A stretch of DNA of 64,000 nt from CAWIHK01 sp963835935. Lineage in GTDB: Bacteria > Bacteroidota > Ignavibacteria > UBA10030 > CAVZMI01. Position 1 is the first letter of the stretch. Each line of letters starts with the position of its first letter. Made by a program: the position numbers and the translations under genes. Location: positions 310,001-374,000 of the forward strand of contig CAWIHK010000005.1 in assembly GCA_963835935.1 (NCBI GenBank), given 5' to 3'. Under the pieces are notes generated by a model that did no database searches, was not told where the DNA came from, and saw only the letters and a program-made list of their open reading frames with translations. Below are positions 1 to 7,964 of the stretch, in pieces.

Positions 1-243
1 AGAATTTCTCAATTCATTATCGACAAACGCGTCACGCTGTCGCTGAATCGACTGGACTATCACACCGGTACCTAATCTTCCATCTTTCGTCTTAACCGAA
101 TCGGTTTGCTGGAAATTCACATCTTCTTTGCTGTATCCGACAGTATTTGCGTTAGAAATATTATTACTCGTGACGTCGAGTGCAGTTCGTTCTGCCGTCA
201 ATGCCTGGTATCCAATATTCAATATTTGAGTGAGATCAGACAT
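1..243 (-). CDS. flgK: Flagellar hook-associated protein 1 FlgK, N-terminal part (cut by window edge)
   Basis: This is the first 81 codons of FlgK, the hook-filament junction protein, read from an ATG at 243. The visible residues carry the rod/hook/HAP N-terminal signature: an early hydrophobic heptad region, the SNNISNANTVGYS motif near residues 26-38, and a following Gln-rich stretch. Axial proteins of this family form a coiled coil between their N- and C-termini; the rest lies beyond the left edge. It is the last gene seen of the operon that begins with flgF/flgG, 14 nt downstream of flgN, its likely chaperone gene. The start is well supported by family alignment. Confusion with FlgE or FlgG is unlikely because both are present elsewhere in the window. 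Confidence 0.9.
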   Translation of the reverse strand, partial: MSDLTQILNIGYQALTAERTALDVTSNNISNANTVGYSKEDVNFQQTDSVKTKDGRLGTGVIVQSIQRQRDAFVDNELRNS

Positions 244-257
244 ATCGTCCCCTTTTC

Positions 258-704
258 TTAAGCTCGATAATCGATCAGCTGTCGCTCATGGTTCATTGTA
301 ATAATTCTTATTAAGTTTTGTACGAACCGGCGTGAATGTTCAATTAGTATTCGATTCGTATCACTGACAGATTTTAATTTTTTCAACAATGTTTTATATT
401 GGCGTTGGAGAGAACGGAATATTCCAGCCTCTTGCTGATTTGTATTCGCAATCAAGTCGGAAATCGAATATCGTTGCGCCTCGTTTTCGGACAATCCAGC
501 AACATCCATCAACAATTGAAGCCTTCGATCTTCCAGATGGCGCAATTTTATCGCCAGGCTTTCTTCCTGCGACAGGTGAGAACGAAGCATGTCGTACTGC
601 ATATTAACGATTGCGCCCTGTTTCTCGTGCATCACTTCAACAAGTTGTTGAATAACATCAACCTGTTGATAGAGAACGCGAATTAATTCTTCTTTAGACG
701 ACAT
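258..704 (-). CDS. flgN: FlgN-like export chaperone
   Basis: A 148-residue, almost wholly helical, charged protein with long heptad-rich stretches, matching the FlgN family in size and composition. FlgN is a cytoplasmic chaperone that keeps FlgK and FlgL soluble and hands them to the flagellar export gate. The position directly upstream of flgK, 14 nt away, and directly downstream of flgJ, 11 nt away, is the classic flgN location and carries most of the weight. Sequence conservation in this family is low, so the assignment rests on context plus the helical character around residues 1-110. Confidence 0.8.
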   Translation of the reverse strand: MSSKEELIRVLYQQVDVIQQLVEVMHEKQGAIVNMQYDMLRSHLSQEESLAIKLRHLEDRRLQLLMDVAGLSENEAQRYSISDLIANTNQQEAGIFRSLQRQYKTLLKKLKSVSDTNRILIEHSRRFVQNLIRIITMNHERQLIDYRA

Positions 705-715
705 AAAATTATTCC

Positions 716-1720
716 TTATTTTACCTTATCCGAATTATCAAAAACTTTTTTATATTCCAACACCTTACGTACGTACGCCTGAGTTTCCTTATACGGTGGA
801 ATACCATTATGCCGCTCGACTGCTGCAGGCCCGGCGTTATACGACGCCAGAGCTTTCGACATATCTCCATCAAACCGATCAAGTAATTGCCGTAAATATC
901 GAGTCCCGCCATCAATATTATCGGCAGGATTCCAGACATTCCCTACTCCTAATTCGGCGGCAGTGCTATCGCGTAATTGCATCAATCCTTTTGCGTTTTT
1001 TGGCGACAGCGAGTCGGCCTTACCAGCTGATTCTGTTGCGATCACGGCACGTACCAAGTTGGGCTCGATATTGTTCATCTTACTAACATTTTCAATGATA
1101 GAATGATAAGCCGCAATACGTCCTTTGATCTCGTCGGATGGAAGTTGATCTATCGAGTGTGTCGCGTCTGATTGGTCCGGCGAAGGATTCGTTTGGGATT
1201 GAGATGTGGTAACAGGAACTGCTAAAGATTTTCTACTTTCCATTGGCTGGGATTCGTCCGGCGAGTTTACTATTCTCGCTGACGATTGTTGATCGGATGT
1301 GGAAGATGGAATTTTGTTCTCAAGCATGTCCATCATAGTCCGCATTTGTTGAGCAGTAAATTTTTTTCTCGGAATAACTGTTTTGATATTTGATGATGTT
1401 TGAATATCGATCTTTTTCAAGCTATCGGGTTCAAGATGCATTTTTCGTTCAAGGGAAGAAAGAAGTTTATCGGCCAACCCTATCGAACTTTTTTCAGAGA
1501 CATACCGCCCGAATTGCTGCTCGAACAATCCATCCATAACATCACCGCCGTACGATTCTCCAAACAGTTCTTTGTCTTGATCGTCTCCCTTCATGGTTTT
1601 GAGAAGGTATGAAACGAACACCGCTTCAAAATCCTGGCTCGTTTTTTTCAGCTTTGCTCGTTGCTGATCAATAGATGCAGTATTATTCTGTTGCACCGAT
1701 TTTATGGTTTTATCATCCAT
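716..1720 (-). CDS. flgJ: FlgJ: rod-binding domain fused to a lytic transglycosylase (SLT) domain
   Basis: A 334-residue protein in two parts. Residues about 25-95 form the rod-binding (Rod-binding/FlgJ N-terminal) domain, with the conserved FEAVFVSYLLKTMK and MDGLFEQQFGRYVSE segments, which caps the growing rod. Residues about 205-330 are a family-1 lytic transglycosylase (SLT) domain: ATESAG contains the probable catalytic Glu230, followed by AKGLMQL and ASYNAGP. The gap between them is a Ser/Thr/Gln-rich linker. The enzyme would cut peptidoglycan so the rod can cross the wall. Enterobacterial FlgJ carries a different, GH73 glucosaminidase domain at this end. No signal peptide is visible, consistent with export through the flagellar apparatus. 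It lies 5 nt downstream of flgI. Confidence 0.9.
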   Translation of the reverse strand: MDDKTIKSVQQNNTASIDQQRAKLKKTSQDFEAVFVSYLLKTMKGDDQDKELFGESYGGDVMDGLFEQQFGRYVSEKSSIGLADKLLSSLERKMHLEPDSLKKIDIQTSSNIKTVIPRKKFTAQQMRTMMDMLENKIPSSTSDQQSSARIVNSPDESQPMESRKSLAVPVTTSQSQTNPSPDQSDATHSIDQLPSDEIKGRIAAYHSIIENVSKMNNIEPNLVRAVIATESAGKADSLSPKNAKGLMQLRDSTAAELGVGNVWNPADNIDGGTRYLRQLLDRFDGDMSKALASYNAGPAAVERHNGIPPYKETQAYVRKVLEYKKVFDNSDKVK

Positions 1721-1725
1721 GACGA

Positions 1726-2820
1726 TTATAGTATGATCAATTCTGCTGCCAATGCACCCGATTCCTTTAATGCTTGAAAAACAGCTATAATATCGCGTGG
1801 TGTGATTTTTAAAGAATTCAAAGCTTTTGCGACATCCTGCACAGTGGCAGCTCCTTCAATGGCAACCACGCGTGCTGTATCCTGCGCAACACTTGCCGTC
1901 ATTGCTACCGTTGAAACGGTCTTCCCTTGTGAAAATGGCGGCGGTTGGGAAATGACCGGTGTCGCTTGTATTTCAATGTTCAACGAACCATGAGTAATAG
2001 CAACCGGCGCAATGCTGACATTCCCTCCAACTACAACCGTGCCGGTACGTTCGTTGATAACTACACGGGCCACAACATCAACATCGACTTGCAGCATTTC
2101 GATTGTGGAAATGAATTCAACCGTTTTCTTCCCTAAATCATCTCGCGGCGGTAAGACAACAATCGTAGCACCATCAATGGCGGTTGCATTATTCGTCTTC
2201 AGATATGTGTTTACTGCCACTGCAACTCGATTAGCGGTCGTAAAATCCATCTGGCGCAATACGATTGTCACTGACGAATCTGTGGCGAACGATGCCGGAA
2301 CCGCTCGTTCTACTATGCCGCCATTCGGGACACGTCCGGCTGCCGTAAAATTCCTTCCGACTTGTGCCCCGGTGCCGGTCCGAATATCGAATCCACCAAC
2401 TGAAACCGGCCCTTGCGCTGTGGCATAAACATTACCATCGAGTGCAGAAAGAGGAGTAAGCAGTAATGTTCCTCCCGATAAACTTTTTGCATCCCCGAGC
2501 GATGATACAATGACATCAAGAGTTCCACCCTCTTTAATGAAAGGCGGAACGGTCGCCGTTACCATCACTGCCGCTACATTCCGCAACCGCAAATTATCCT
2601 GAGAGACTGTGATACCGAAGCGCTTTAACATACTCATAACCGATTGGTATGTAAAGGTGGATGATTGAGTATCTCCTGATCCGCTGAGGCCTACAACTAA
2701 TCCATACCCAATCAGTTGTTGACCACGAAGCCCCTGGACATAAGCAATATCTTTTATTCTTGTTGCAGAAGTTGTTTGGATGATTAACAACAAGAAAATA
2801 ATATTACAAAGACGTTTCAT
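1726..2820 (-). CDS. flgI: Flagellar P-ring protein FlgI
   Basis: A 364-residue periplasmic protein with a Sec signal peptide (residues 1 to about 19, ending near TTSA). It then enters the hallmark FlgI start RIKDIAYVQGLRGQQLIGYG and GLSGSGD. The middle holds GGTLLLTPLSALDG and AQGPVSVGG, both highly conserved in P-ring proteins, and the length is normal for the family. FlgI polymerises around the rod in the peptidoglycan layer and needs FlgA as a chaperone; flgA lies two genes upstream. The gene sits 9 nt downstream of flgH. Nothing looks degraded. Confidence 0.97.
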   Translation of the reverse strand: MKRLCNIIFLLLIIQTTSATRIKDIAYVQGLRGQQLIGYGLVVGLSGSGDTQSSTFTYQSVMSMLKRFGITVSQDNLRLRNVAAVMVTATVPPFIKEGGTLDVIVSSLGDAKSLSGGTLLLTPLSALDGNVYATAQGPVSVGGFDIRTGTGAQVGRNFTAAGRVPNGGIVERAVPASFATDSSVTIVLRQMDFTTANRVAVAVNTYLKTNNATAIDGATIVVLPPRDDLGKKTVEFISTIEMLQVDVDVVARVVINERTGTVVVGGNVSIAPVAITHGSLNIEIQATPVISQPPPFSQGKTVSTVAMTASVAQDTARVVAIEGAATVQDVAKALNSLKITPRDIIAVFQALKESGALAAELIIL

Positions 2821-2829
2821 AAGATCACC

Positions 2830-3411
2830 TTAAAAAATCCAATGAAGTAACTTCGTTACCCATCCCGGACCCTGAGCGCGTGATACTATACCGCTGCCTT
2901 CGAATGTTATCTCAGCGTCTGCGATATTATAGGAATAGACACTGTTGTCGGGTTGAACATCGACTGTACGAATGATCCCGACGAGTTTAATGACCTGGTC
3001 TTCACCATTGATGGTTATTTTTCTTGAACCTTCGATTATTAAATCTCCGTTATCTTGAACAGACTTAACGCGGGCGCTTAATTTTGCACGCAGAGTATTC
3101 TGACTTGAAGTTCCACCATCTCCTTTGAAATCAGAATTTGTACCAATCTGTCCGGTTCCACCTGTTGCGGCAGCTTTACCAACATTTCCGGAAGCGGCTA
3201 CTCCGATTGTGCTCTGCCGGGTTGATGTTGTTGTTGCGGAGTTGGATGCATTGTTATCTTCAACGATCAACACTGTCACTTGATCGCCCTCATGGCTAGC
3301 TTTATGATCAGAGAAAAGTGATCGTTCAGCATTATTTTGCATTTGCTGTGCGGATATATGCGCCGCCATTCCAGCAATCACAGAACAAGCAAAAATTAAT
3401 TGTTTCATCAT
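2830..3411 (-). CDS. flgH: Flagellar L-ring protein FlgH
   Basis: A 193-residue FlgH, the outer-membrane L-ring subunit. Family features are SLFSDHKA near residue 30, VTVLIVEDNNASNSA, and the C-terminal blocks GSRKITINGEDQ, VKLVGIIRTVDVQPDN and SYNIADAEI. The N-terminus is a signal peptide ending near HISA. Unlike typical FlgH it shows no lipobox with Cys at the cleavage site; the only early Cys (residue 9) lies inside the hydrophobic core, too near the N-terminus for a normal lipoprotein signal. It is about 30 residues shorter than enterobacterial FlgH. A strong AGGAGG sequence precedes the ATG at 3411, which lies 6 nt past the flgA stop. Confidence 0.95.
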   Translation of the reverse strand: MMKQLIFACSVIAGMAAHISAQQMQNNAERSLFSDHKASHEGDQVTVLIVEDNNASNSATTTSTRQSTIGVAASGNVGKAAATGGTGQIGTNSDFKGDGGTSSQNTLRAKLSARVKSVQDNGDLIIEGSRKITINGEDQVIKLVGIIRTVDVQPDNSVYSYNIADAEITFEGSGIVSRAQGPGWVTKLLHWIF

Positions 3412-3417
3412 ATCCTC

Positions 3418-4113
3418 CTACGGCAACACGACATTAACGGTTGTGTCGTCAACAATTACTCCTTGCAACAAAGCTCCGGTCGTCGGGATACGTATCATTA
3501 TTTTATCTCCAATATTTCCGTCATGTTTCGTTTCACCGAAAGTGCTGACAAGAAGATTGCCGCTCTTGACATGAACAGCAACACGGGCACCATTTTTTAC
3601 GACAGGTATCAATTCCGTCATGGTTGTCGTTAGAACTTTCCCGATGTTAATCATTTGTGTAGATCTATAGTGGGATAGATCTGCCGTGATATTGAAAACC
3701 TGATCATGCATCTGAGTTGTCTCGACTCTTTGAACAGCAAAGAAATTTGGTGATAGAATAATGGATCGATTTATTTTTCGTTGGGCGACCAGAACTTGTT
3801 CAAATGTGTGAACGACCAACGATACGACTACACGCTTTTTCAATTCACCGTGTGCCAATATCTCGATGGGTAACGCGGTTGTGTTTCTGATAACCGCATG
3901 CGAATCGGCGGCGACTCTTAGCTGGACACCGGCAGCATCAACTTCAATAGAATCCGGAATAGATCGGAATTCACATTCGGCTTCGATATGCTGATCTTTC
4001 GCCATCTGCTGAATATATGCTTGGATGACTGCATGAATATCATCTCGCGTGACCACACTTTGAGCTTCACAAACGATCACATAAAGAAGAATATTAAACA
4101 GAACAATTCTCAT
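3418..4113 (-). CDS. flgA: FlgA, P-ring assembly chaperone
   Basis: A 231-residue exported protein with an N-terminal signal peptide (residues 1-18). The C-terminal half fits the SAF/ChapFlgA domain: RVETTQMHDQVF, then IGKVLTTTMTELIPVVKNGARVAV, and a final VNVVLP. FlgA binds FlgI in the periplasm and promotes P-ring formation. The residues before 110 are poorly conserved, as is normal for FlgA. The gene sits 2 nt downstream of flgG, upstream of flgH and flgI, so all ring-forming functions are made together. Confidence 0.9.
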   Translation of the reverse strand: MRIVLFNILLYVIVCEAQSVVTRDDIHAVIQAYIQQMAKDQHIEAECEFRSIPDSIEVDAAGVQLRVAADSHAVIRNTTALPIEILAHGELKKRVVVSLVVHTFEQVLVAQRKINRSIILSPNFFAVQRVETTQMHDQVFNITADLSHYRSTQMINIGKVLTTTMTELIPVVKNGARVAVHVKSGNLLVSTFGETKHDGNIGDKIMIRIPTTGALLQGVIVDDTTVNVVLP

Positions 4114-4115
4114 GA

Positions 4116-4907
4116 TTACTCTTTCGACAAACCATTTGCCATTTGTTCCATATCTTCTGCCGTCTTGATTGTCTTCGAATTTAATTCATACGACCTCTGT
4201 GCGACAATCATATTCACCATTTCTTCCACAATATCTACATTCGATGCTTCAAGCGTATTTTGCATTATTTCGCCATATCCTTCACTACCTGCCTTCGCAA
4301 CAAGCGGAGTGCCGGAAGCTACGGTTTCCTGAAAAAGATTATTACCCATACTCTTTAAGCCGGCTGGATTGACAAATTTTGCCAATTCGAGCTGACCTAT
4401 TTCCACCGATTTACTATCGTTACCCACCTGCGCTAGTACAACTCCATCCGTGCCAATTGTAATACTAGCTGTGTCAGCAGGAATCGTGATTGGCGGATCA
4501 AGTAGATATCCCTGTGCATCCATCAATTGCCCATCACTCGACAATTTGAAACTTCCATCACGTGTGTACGCGATGCTGCCGTCGGGCTTTTTCACCTGAA
4601 AGAAACCTTCTCCATTAATCATAAGATCCAAAGGACCGCCTGTTGGGCGTGCATCTCCTTGTGAAAAATTCTTTTGTGTGGCAACAACCTGAACCCCCGA
4701 GCCAACTTCTAATTCCGTTCCGCCTTCTGTCGCGCGCACATCCGACATGCCGGTCGTTTTCAATCGCTCATACATCAAATCCTGAAATTCCGCCCGCGTC
4801 TTTTTAAAACCTGTTGTGTTAACATTGGCAAGATTGTTAGAAATAATTTCCACTTGAAGTTCTTGCGCATACATTCCAGTGGCAGCAGCTCGCAATGCTC
4901 TATTCAT
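4116..4907 (-). CDS. flgG: Distal rod protein FlgG
   Basis: A 263-residue axial protein with all FlgG marks: MNRALRAAATGMYAQE at the start, SNNLANVNTTGFKKTRAEFQDL, the GPLDLMINGEGFF block, and the C-terminal EASNVDIVEEMVNMIVAQR that pairs with the N-terminus in a coiled coil. FlgG builds the distal rod that crosses the periplasm to the hook. Length matches the family (about 260). It lies 17 nt downstream of flgF, its proximal-rod paralogue. Confidence 0.97.
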   Translation of the reverse strand: MNRALRAAATGMYAQELQVEIISNNLANVNTTGFKKTRAEFQDLMYERLKTTGMSDVRATEGGTELEVGSGVQVVATQKNFSQGDARPTGGPLDLMINGEGFFQVKKPDGSIAYTRDGSFKLSSDGQLMDAQGYLLDPPITIPADTASITIGTDGVVLAQVGNDSKSVEIGQLELAKFVNPAGLKSMGNNLFQETVASGTPLVAKAGSEGYGEIMQNTLEASNVDIVEEMVNMIVAQRSYELNSKTIKTAEDMEQMANGLSKE

Positions 4908-4924
4908 GTTTTATTTCCTTTATA

Positions 4925-5668
4925 TTACACTTTTCCTATTTCATTCGCCTGATCAAGCGTAGACTCCTGTGTGCGAATAATTTTTTGGCTTGTTTCAAAT
5001 GTTTGTTTTGCATCGATCATTAAAATCATTTCTCGAATGATATCGACATTCGATCCTTCCAGATAACCCTGTCGAACCAAAACCGAAGGCACAGTCACTT
5101 CTTCCGGAGAAATTCCTTCCGGTGCACTGAAAGTACTGTTGTTTTCCGACTGTAATTTTTCCAGATCGTTGAAAGTGACCGTTCGAATTTGATCGATTTT
5201 TCTATCGCCGAGATAAACTTCTCCTTTATCATTAATCATGATCGAAGATAAGTCTACTTTTTCCGGTTCTGGAATGCTAATGGTTCCCTGTTCACCCTGA
5301 ACCAGGAACCCATTATTTGTCATCAATTCTCCATTCGGACCGAGAGTGAAGTTTCCATTGCGCGTATAACGAAGACCGTCAGGAGTTTCCAACATAAAAA
5401 AACCATTCCCCATTAAGGCGACATCTAAAGGATTTTTTGTCTCATGCATATCGCCCTGTGAAAAATCAATCGACGTCCTAAAATTATCTTTTATCGATCC
5501 GGCTCCGGCTTCAAGCGGACTATTAATTTCTTTCGTTAGAATTCCGTCAAAAATTTTCGTCTTTTTGAACCCGGTAGAAACAGCATTTGCGATATTATTT
5601 GCCGCAATTTCCAATTTTGTTGATTGCGGTGTCATGCCACGGGCCGATGTATATAAACCTTTTATCAT
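4925..5668 (-). CDS. flgF: Proximal rod protein FlgF (FlgF/FlgG family)
   Basis: A 247-residue rod protein beginning MIKGLYTSARGMTPQ, with AANNIANAVSTGFKKTK, a KNPLDVALMGNGFFMLETP block, and the C-terminal GSNVDIIREMILMIDAKQTFE. The family member next to flgG that is shorter and more divergent is FlgF. FlgF forms part of the proximal rod between FlgB/FlgC and FlgG. It follows the FlhX-like gene by 14 nt and leads the rod and ring gene series. Confidence 0.9.
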   Translation of the reverse strand: MIKGLYTSARGMTPQSTKLEIAANNIANAVSTGFKKTKIFDGILTKEINSPLEAGAGSIKDNFRTSIDFSQGDMHETKNPLDVALMGNGFFMLETPDGLRYTRNGNFTLGPNGELMTNNGFLVQGEQGTISIPEPEKVDLSSIMINDKGEVYLGDRKIDQIRTVTFNDLEKLQSENNSTFSAPEGISPEEVTVPSVLVRQGYLEGSNVDIIREMILMIDAKQTFETSQKIIRTQESTLDQANEIGKV

Positions 5669-5682
5669 TTCTCACCTCCACA

Positions 5683-5970
5683 TCACGCTGTTATCATCTT
5701 TTTATTCATCCGATAGATAAAAGCTAATATCTCGGCAACCACCTTGTATACCTCAGGAGGAATTTCTTCCATCAAATCAACCTTCGCAAGTACTTCAACG
5801 AGATCAGGATCTTCATGAATCGGTACATGATATTGTTTTGCGATTTCAAGTATCTTTTCCGCAATATATCCGCCGCCCTTTGCTATCACACGAGGTGCAT
5901 TGTCTTCTTGCGATGAATATTGCATCGCAACTGCCTTTTGAAATGTTCCTGGTTTTTGAGGTTGTGTCAT
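5683..5970 (-). CDS. flhX: FlhB C-terminal-like protein (FlhX)
   Basis: A 95-residue protein resembling only the cytoplasmic tail of FlhB: APRVIAKGGGYIAEKILEIA and HEDPDLVEVLAKVDLMEEIP align with the FlhB segment after its NPTH cleavage site. No membrane segments and no NPTH are present, so it cannot autocleave. In several bacteria such a protein, called FlhX, can replace the cleaved FlhB C-terminal domain in export switching. A full flhB is present at 15664-16752, so this is a paralogue. It is 2 nt downstream of the FliK-like gene, and the pair forms a plausible substrate-switch module. Confidence 0.85.
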   Translation of the reverse strand: MTQPQKPGTFQKAVAMQYSSQEDNAPRVIAKGGGYIAEKILEIAKQYHVPIHEDPDLVEVLAKVDLMEEIPPEVYKVVAEILAFIYRMNKKMITA

Positions 5971-5972
5971 AG

Positions 5973-7268
5973 TTATATCTTCACATCGACTACTTTATGA
6001 AATGAGTGCAGTGTGCTATCAAAAAAACTTTCCCCATTCTGCTGACTGGATACAATCACTTTCGCTTGGTGAAGTGAAACTCCCTGATTATCAAGAGCCT
6101 TGCTTAATTCTTCCAGATGATCTTCGCATATTCGGGCGCTATATTCGTCACGAACACTGAATGTGCATTGCGCTCCATTTTGAACTACTATTCCTTCTAC
6201 GCTCACGTTGCCAAGATGACTCATGTCGACGGTTAAGCCAAATTGGTAATGCTGCGGTGAAACACCGCCGCCTTCCGCATTCCTGCGTTGTAATTTTAAT
6301 TGAACGGTGTGCCATTGCCCTTCTAATAATACCGGAAGATGCAGCCAAATGAGTTCCTTGTTCTGAGGTGAAGTATTTAATATCTGATCATACTCAATAC
6401 TATGTAAAAGTTCTGCGGCATGATACTGTAACTGCGCGCGCTTTGCGTCGGAGAATTCCGATCCGATTTTCGAATTTAACCAGTCGAGAATTTCCAATAA
6501 AAATGTTTTTAACGTTACAACATCTGGGTTATATGAATCGCGGGCAAGTTGGTTTTCTAGAAACATTCCAAGCATGGATACGTTGTCAAGAGCCCGATTG
6601 CCGCTTTGTGTGGCTTTTGAGATGAACTCCTGCAATCTTTCTTTCCAACCTTCTGGAAGACCGCTTGAGTTTAAAAGTTCTGAAAACTTGTCAAGGTGGT
6701 CGGCAAAATTCGGGTTACGGTTTAAATAACGAAGAGCCAGCGCCAAAGTTTGATGGCTTAACGGTAAATCATGTTTGTGAAGAAATATTAGAGCATTCAA
6801 TTTATTGTCATCCGGTTCCTCTTCAGTTGAACCGACGAGTTCATCATAGAGTTCTCGCAGGGTTTCGACTTCTTTTTTATTTACTTCCGTTCGATGTGAT
6901 GCAAGAAGAAGAACCATTTGAATATTTAACTTGTCGATGGGAAGTCCGACCATCCGCAGGAATGCCTGTGCCGAATTGCTGGCTTCATCTTGTGAAATCT
7001 CAGGCGCCAATAACTGAAGTAAAACTCCTTCATCGGTATTCATGACTTTCAGCGTCAGTGCATCACCTGGTTTGAGATTTAATCCAGTTTGACCCAGCAG
7101 CTTATGGCCGTTAAGCATCAACTCGACATGTTCATCGTCGGTAATTGCTGTGACCGCTCCGCGAAGGATCTGCCCAACTTTAAAACGATCGTACAGGTTG
7201 ACCTGAGCGCTCTGCACAGAAAGGCCCATTCGGAGTATGTTTGATAACGATGTGTCGGTCACGTACAT
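5973..7268 (-). CDS. FliK-like protein (second hook-length-control-type protein)
   Basis: A 431-residue cytoplasmic protein without signal or membrane segments. Residues about 25-90 (KVGQILRGAVTAI, NGHKLLGQTG, LKPGDALTLKV) look like the small beta domain at the start of many FliK-like proteins. Residues about 335-425 resemble the FliK C-terminal domain: a beta-rich GLTVDMSHLGNVSVEGIVVQ followed by a helical region and a final strand. The middle is helical. It is followed by the FlhX-like gene, and FliK C-terminal domains are known to act on FlhB tails. The true repeat-bearing FliK is at 24783-28007, so this is a second member of uncertain function. Confidence is good for the fold relation and low for the role. 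Confidence 0.6.
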   Translation of the reverse strand: MYVTDTSLSNILRMGLSVQSAQVNLYDRFKVGQILRGAVTAITDDEHVELMLNGHKLLGQTGLNLKPGDALTLKVMNTDEGVLLQLLAPEISQDEASNSAQAFLRMVGLPIDKLNIQMVLLLASHRTEVNKKEVETLRELYDELVGSTEEEPDDNKLNALIFLHKHDLPLSHQTLALALRYLNRNPNFADHLDKFSELLNSSGLPEGWKERLQEFISKATQSGNRALDNVSMLGMFLENQLARDSYNPDVVTLKTFLLEILDWLNSKIGSEFSDAKRAQLQYHAAELLHSIEYDQILNTSPQNKELIWLHLPVLLEGQWHTVQLKLQRRNAEGGGVSPQHYQFGLTVDMSHLGNVSVEGIVVQNGAQCTFSVRDEYSARICEDHLEELSKALDNQGVSLHQAKVIVSSQQNGESFFDSTLHSFHKVVDVKI

Positions 7269-7271
7269 GGC

Positions 7272-7964
7272 TTATGCGACATTCTGTTGAACAACTTGTT
7301 GATATTTTCTGATTTGCACTGCGAATTCAACTTCATCCCGTACACGATGCAATGTCCGTGCAATTTTTTCAGGTGGCTCATTCTGATCGATCATCCGATT
7401 GAATGTGGCATCCTTCAATCCTGTTTTCCCGTGTTTTCGAGATAGTAAATTCAACGCCAGCATAACTTCTCCTTGTCCGGTGTGATATTGCCTTGCCAGA
7501 TTGGCAATCGGTTCATCTTCTGGAACCGGCTCTTCTTCGGTCAAAGGAAGCGGTTCATCCGCACTAACAGTCGCATCTTCAGCATCGATCATCTGTACTT
7601 CCAACTGCTGCTGCTCAACAACGTTATGTTTCTTGCGGTGAAAGAAAACTATTCCGGCAAAGATTGAATACGAAATTAGAAGTGCAAGAAAATAATTCCA
7701 CGGCGAAGATTTGGAATATGATGCTTTTGATGCCGATTTTGATGATGTTCGCATGTTTTGTTCGATCTGAGCCGAGTGAATTTGCTGCTGCACCAAGCTG
7801 CGAATGTCGACTGCAGTCGATCCCGATGATTTTGATTTATCGATCTTGGCCGTAATTCTTTTCTGAATATGTTGATGACTAATTATTTTCTGTTGGGCGA
7901 TTACTGTTGATAACATGCATAATATCGCCGTCAACAACAATATCAACCTTGCTTTTGTTTTCAT
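7272..7964 (-). CDS. Single-pass membrane protein of unknown function
   Basis: A 230-residue protein with a convincing signal peptide (residues 1-23, ending VIAQ) and one strong membrane helix near residues 89-110 (FLALLISYSIFAGIVFF). An acidic linker follows, then a C-terminal cytoplasmic helical domain. The segment IANLARQYHTGQGEVMLALNL resembles the short helical motif seen in small flagellar-locus membrane proteins of the DUF2802/DUF6115 type, but I cannot name the family. Its ATG lies 86 nt inside the 3' end of the histidine kinase gene, with a GGAGA sequence about 8 nt upstream. The gene is probably translationally coupled to the kinase and ends 3 nt before the FliK-like gene. Confidence 0.65.
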   Translation of the reverse strand: MKTKARLILLLTAILCMLSTVIAQQKIISHQHIQKRITAKIDKSKSSGSTAVDIRSLVQQQIHSAQIEQNMRTSSKSASKASYSKSSPWNYFLALLISYSIFAGIVFFHRKKHNVVEQQQLEVQMIDAEDATVSADEPLPLTEEEPVPEDEPIANLARQYHTGQGEVMLALNLLSRKHGKTGLKDATFNRMIDQNEPPEKIARTLHRVRDEVEFAVQIRKYQQVVQQNVA

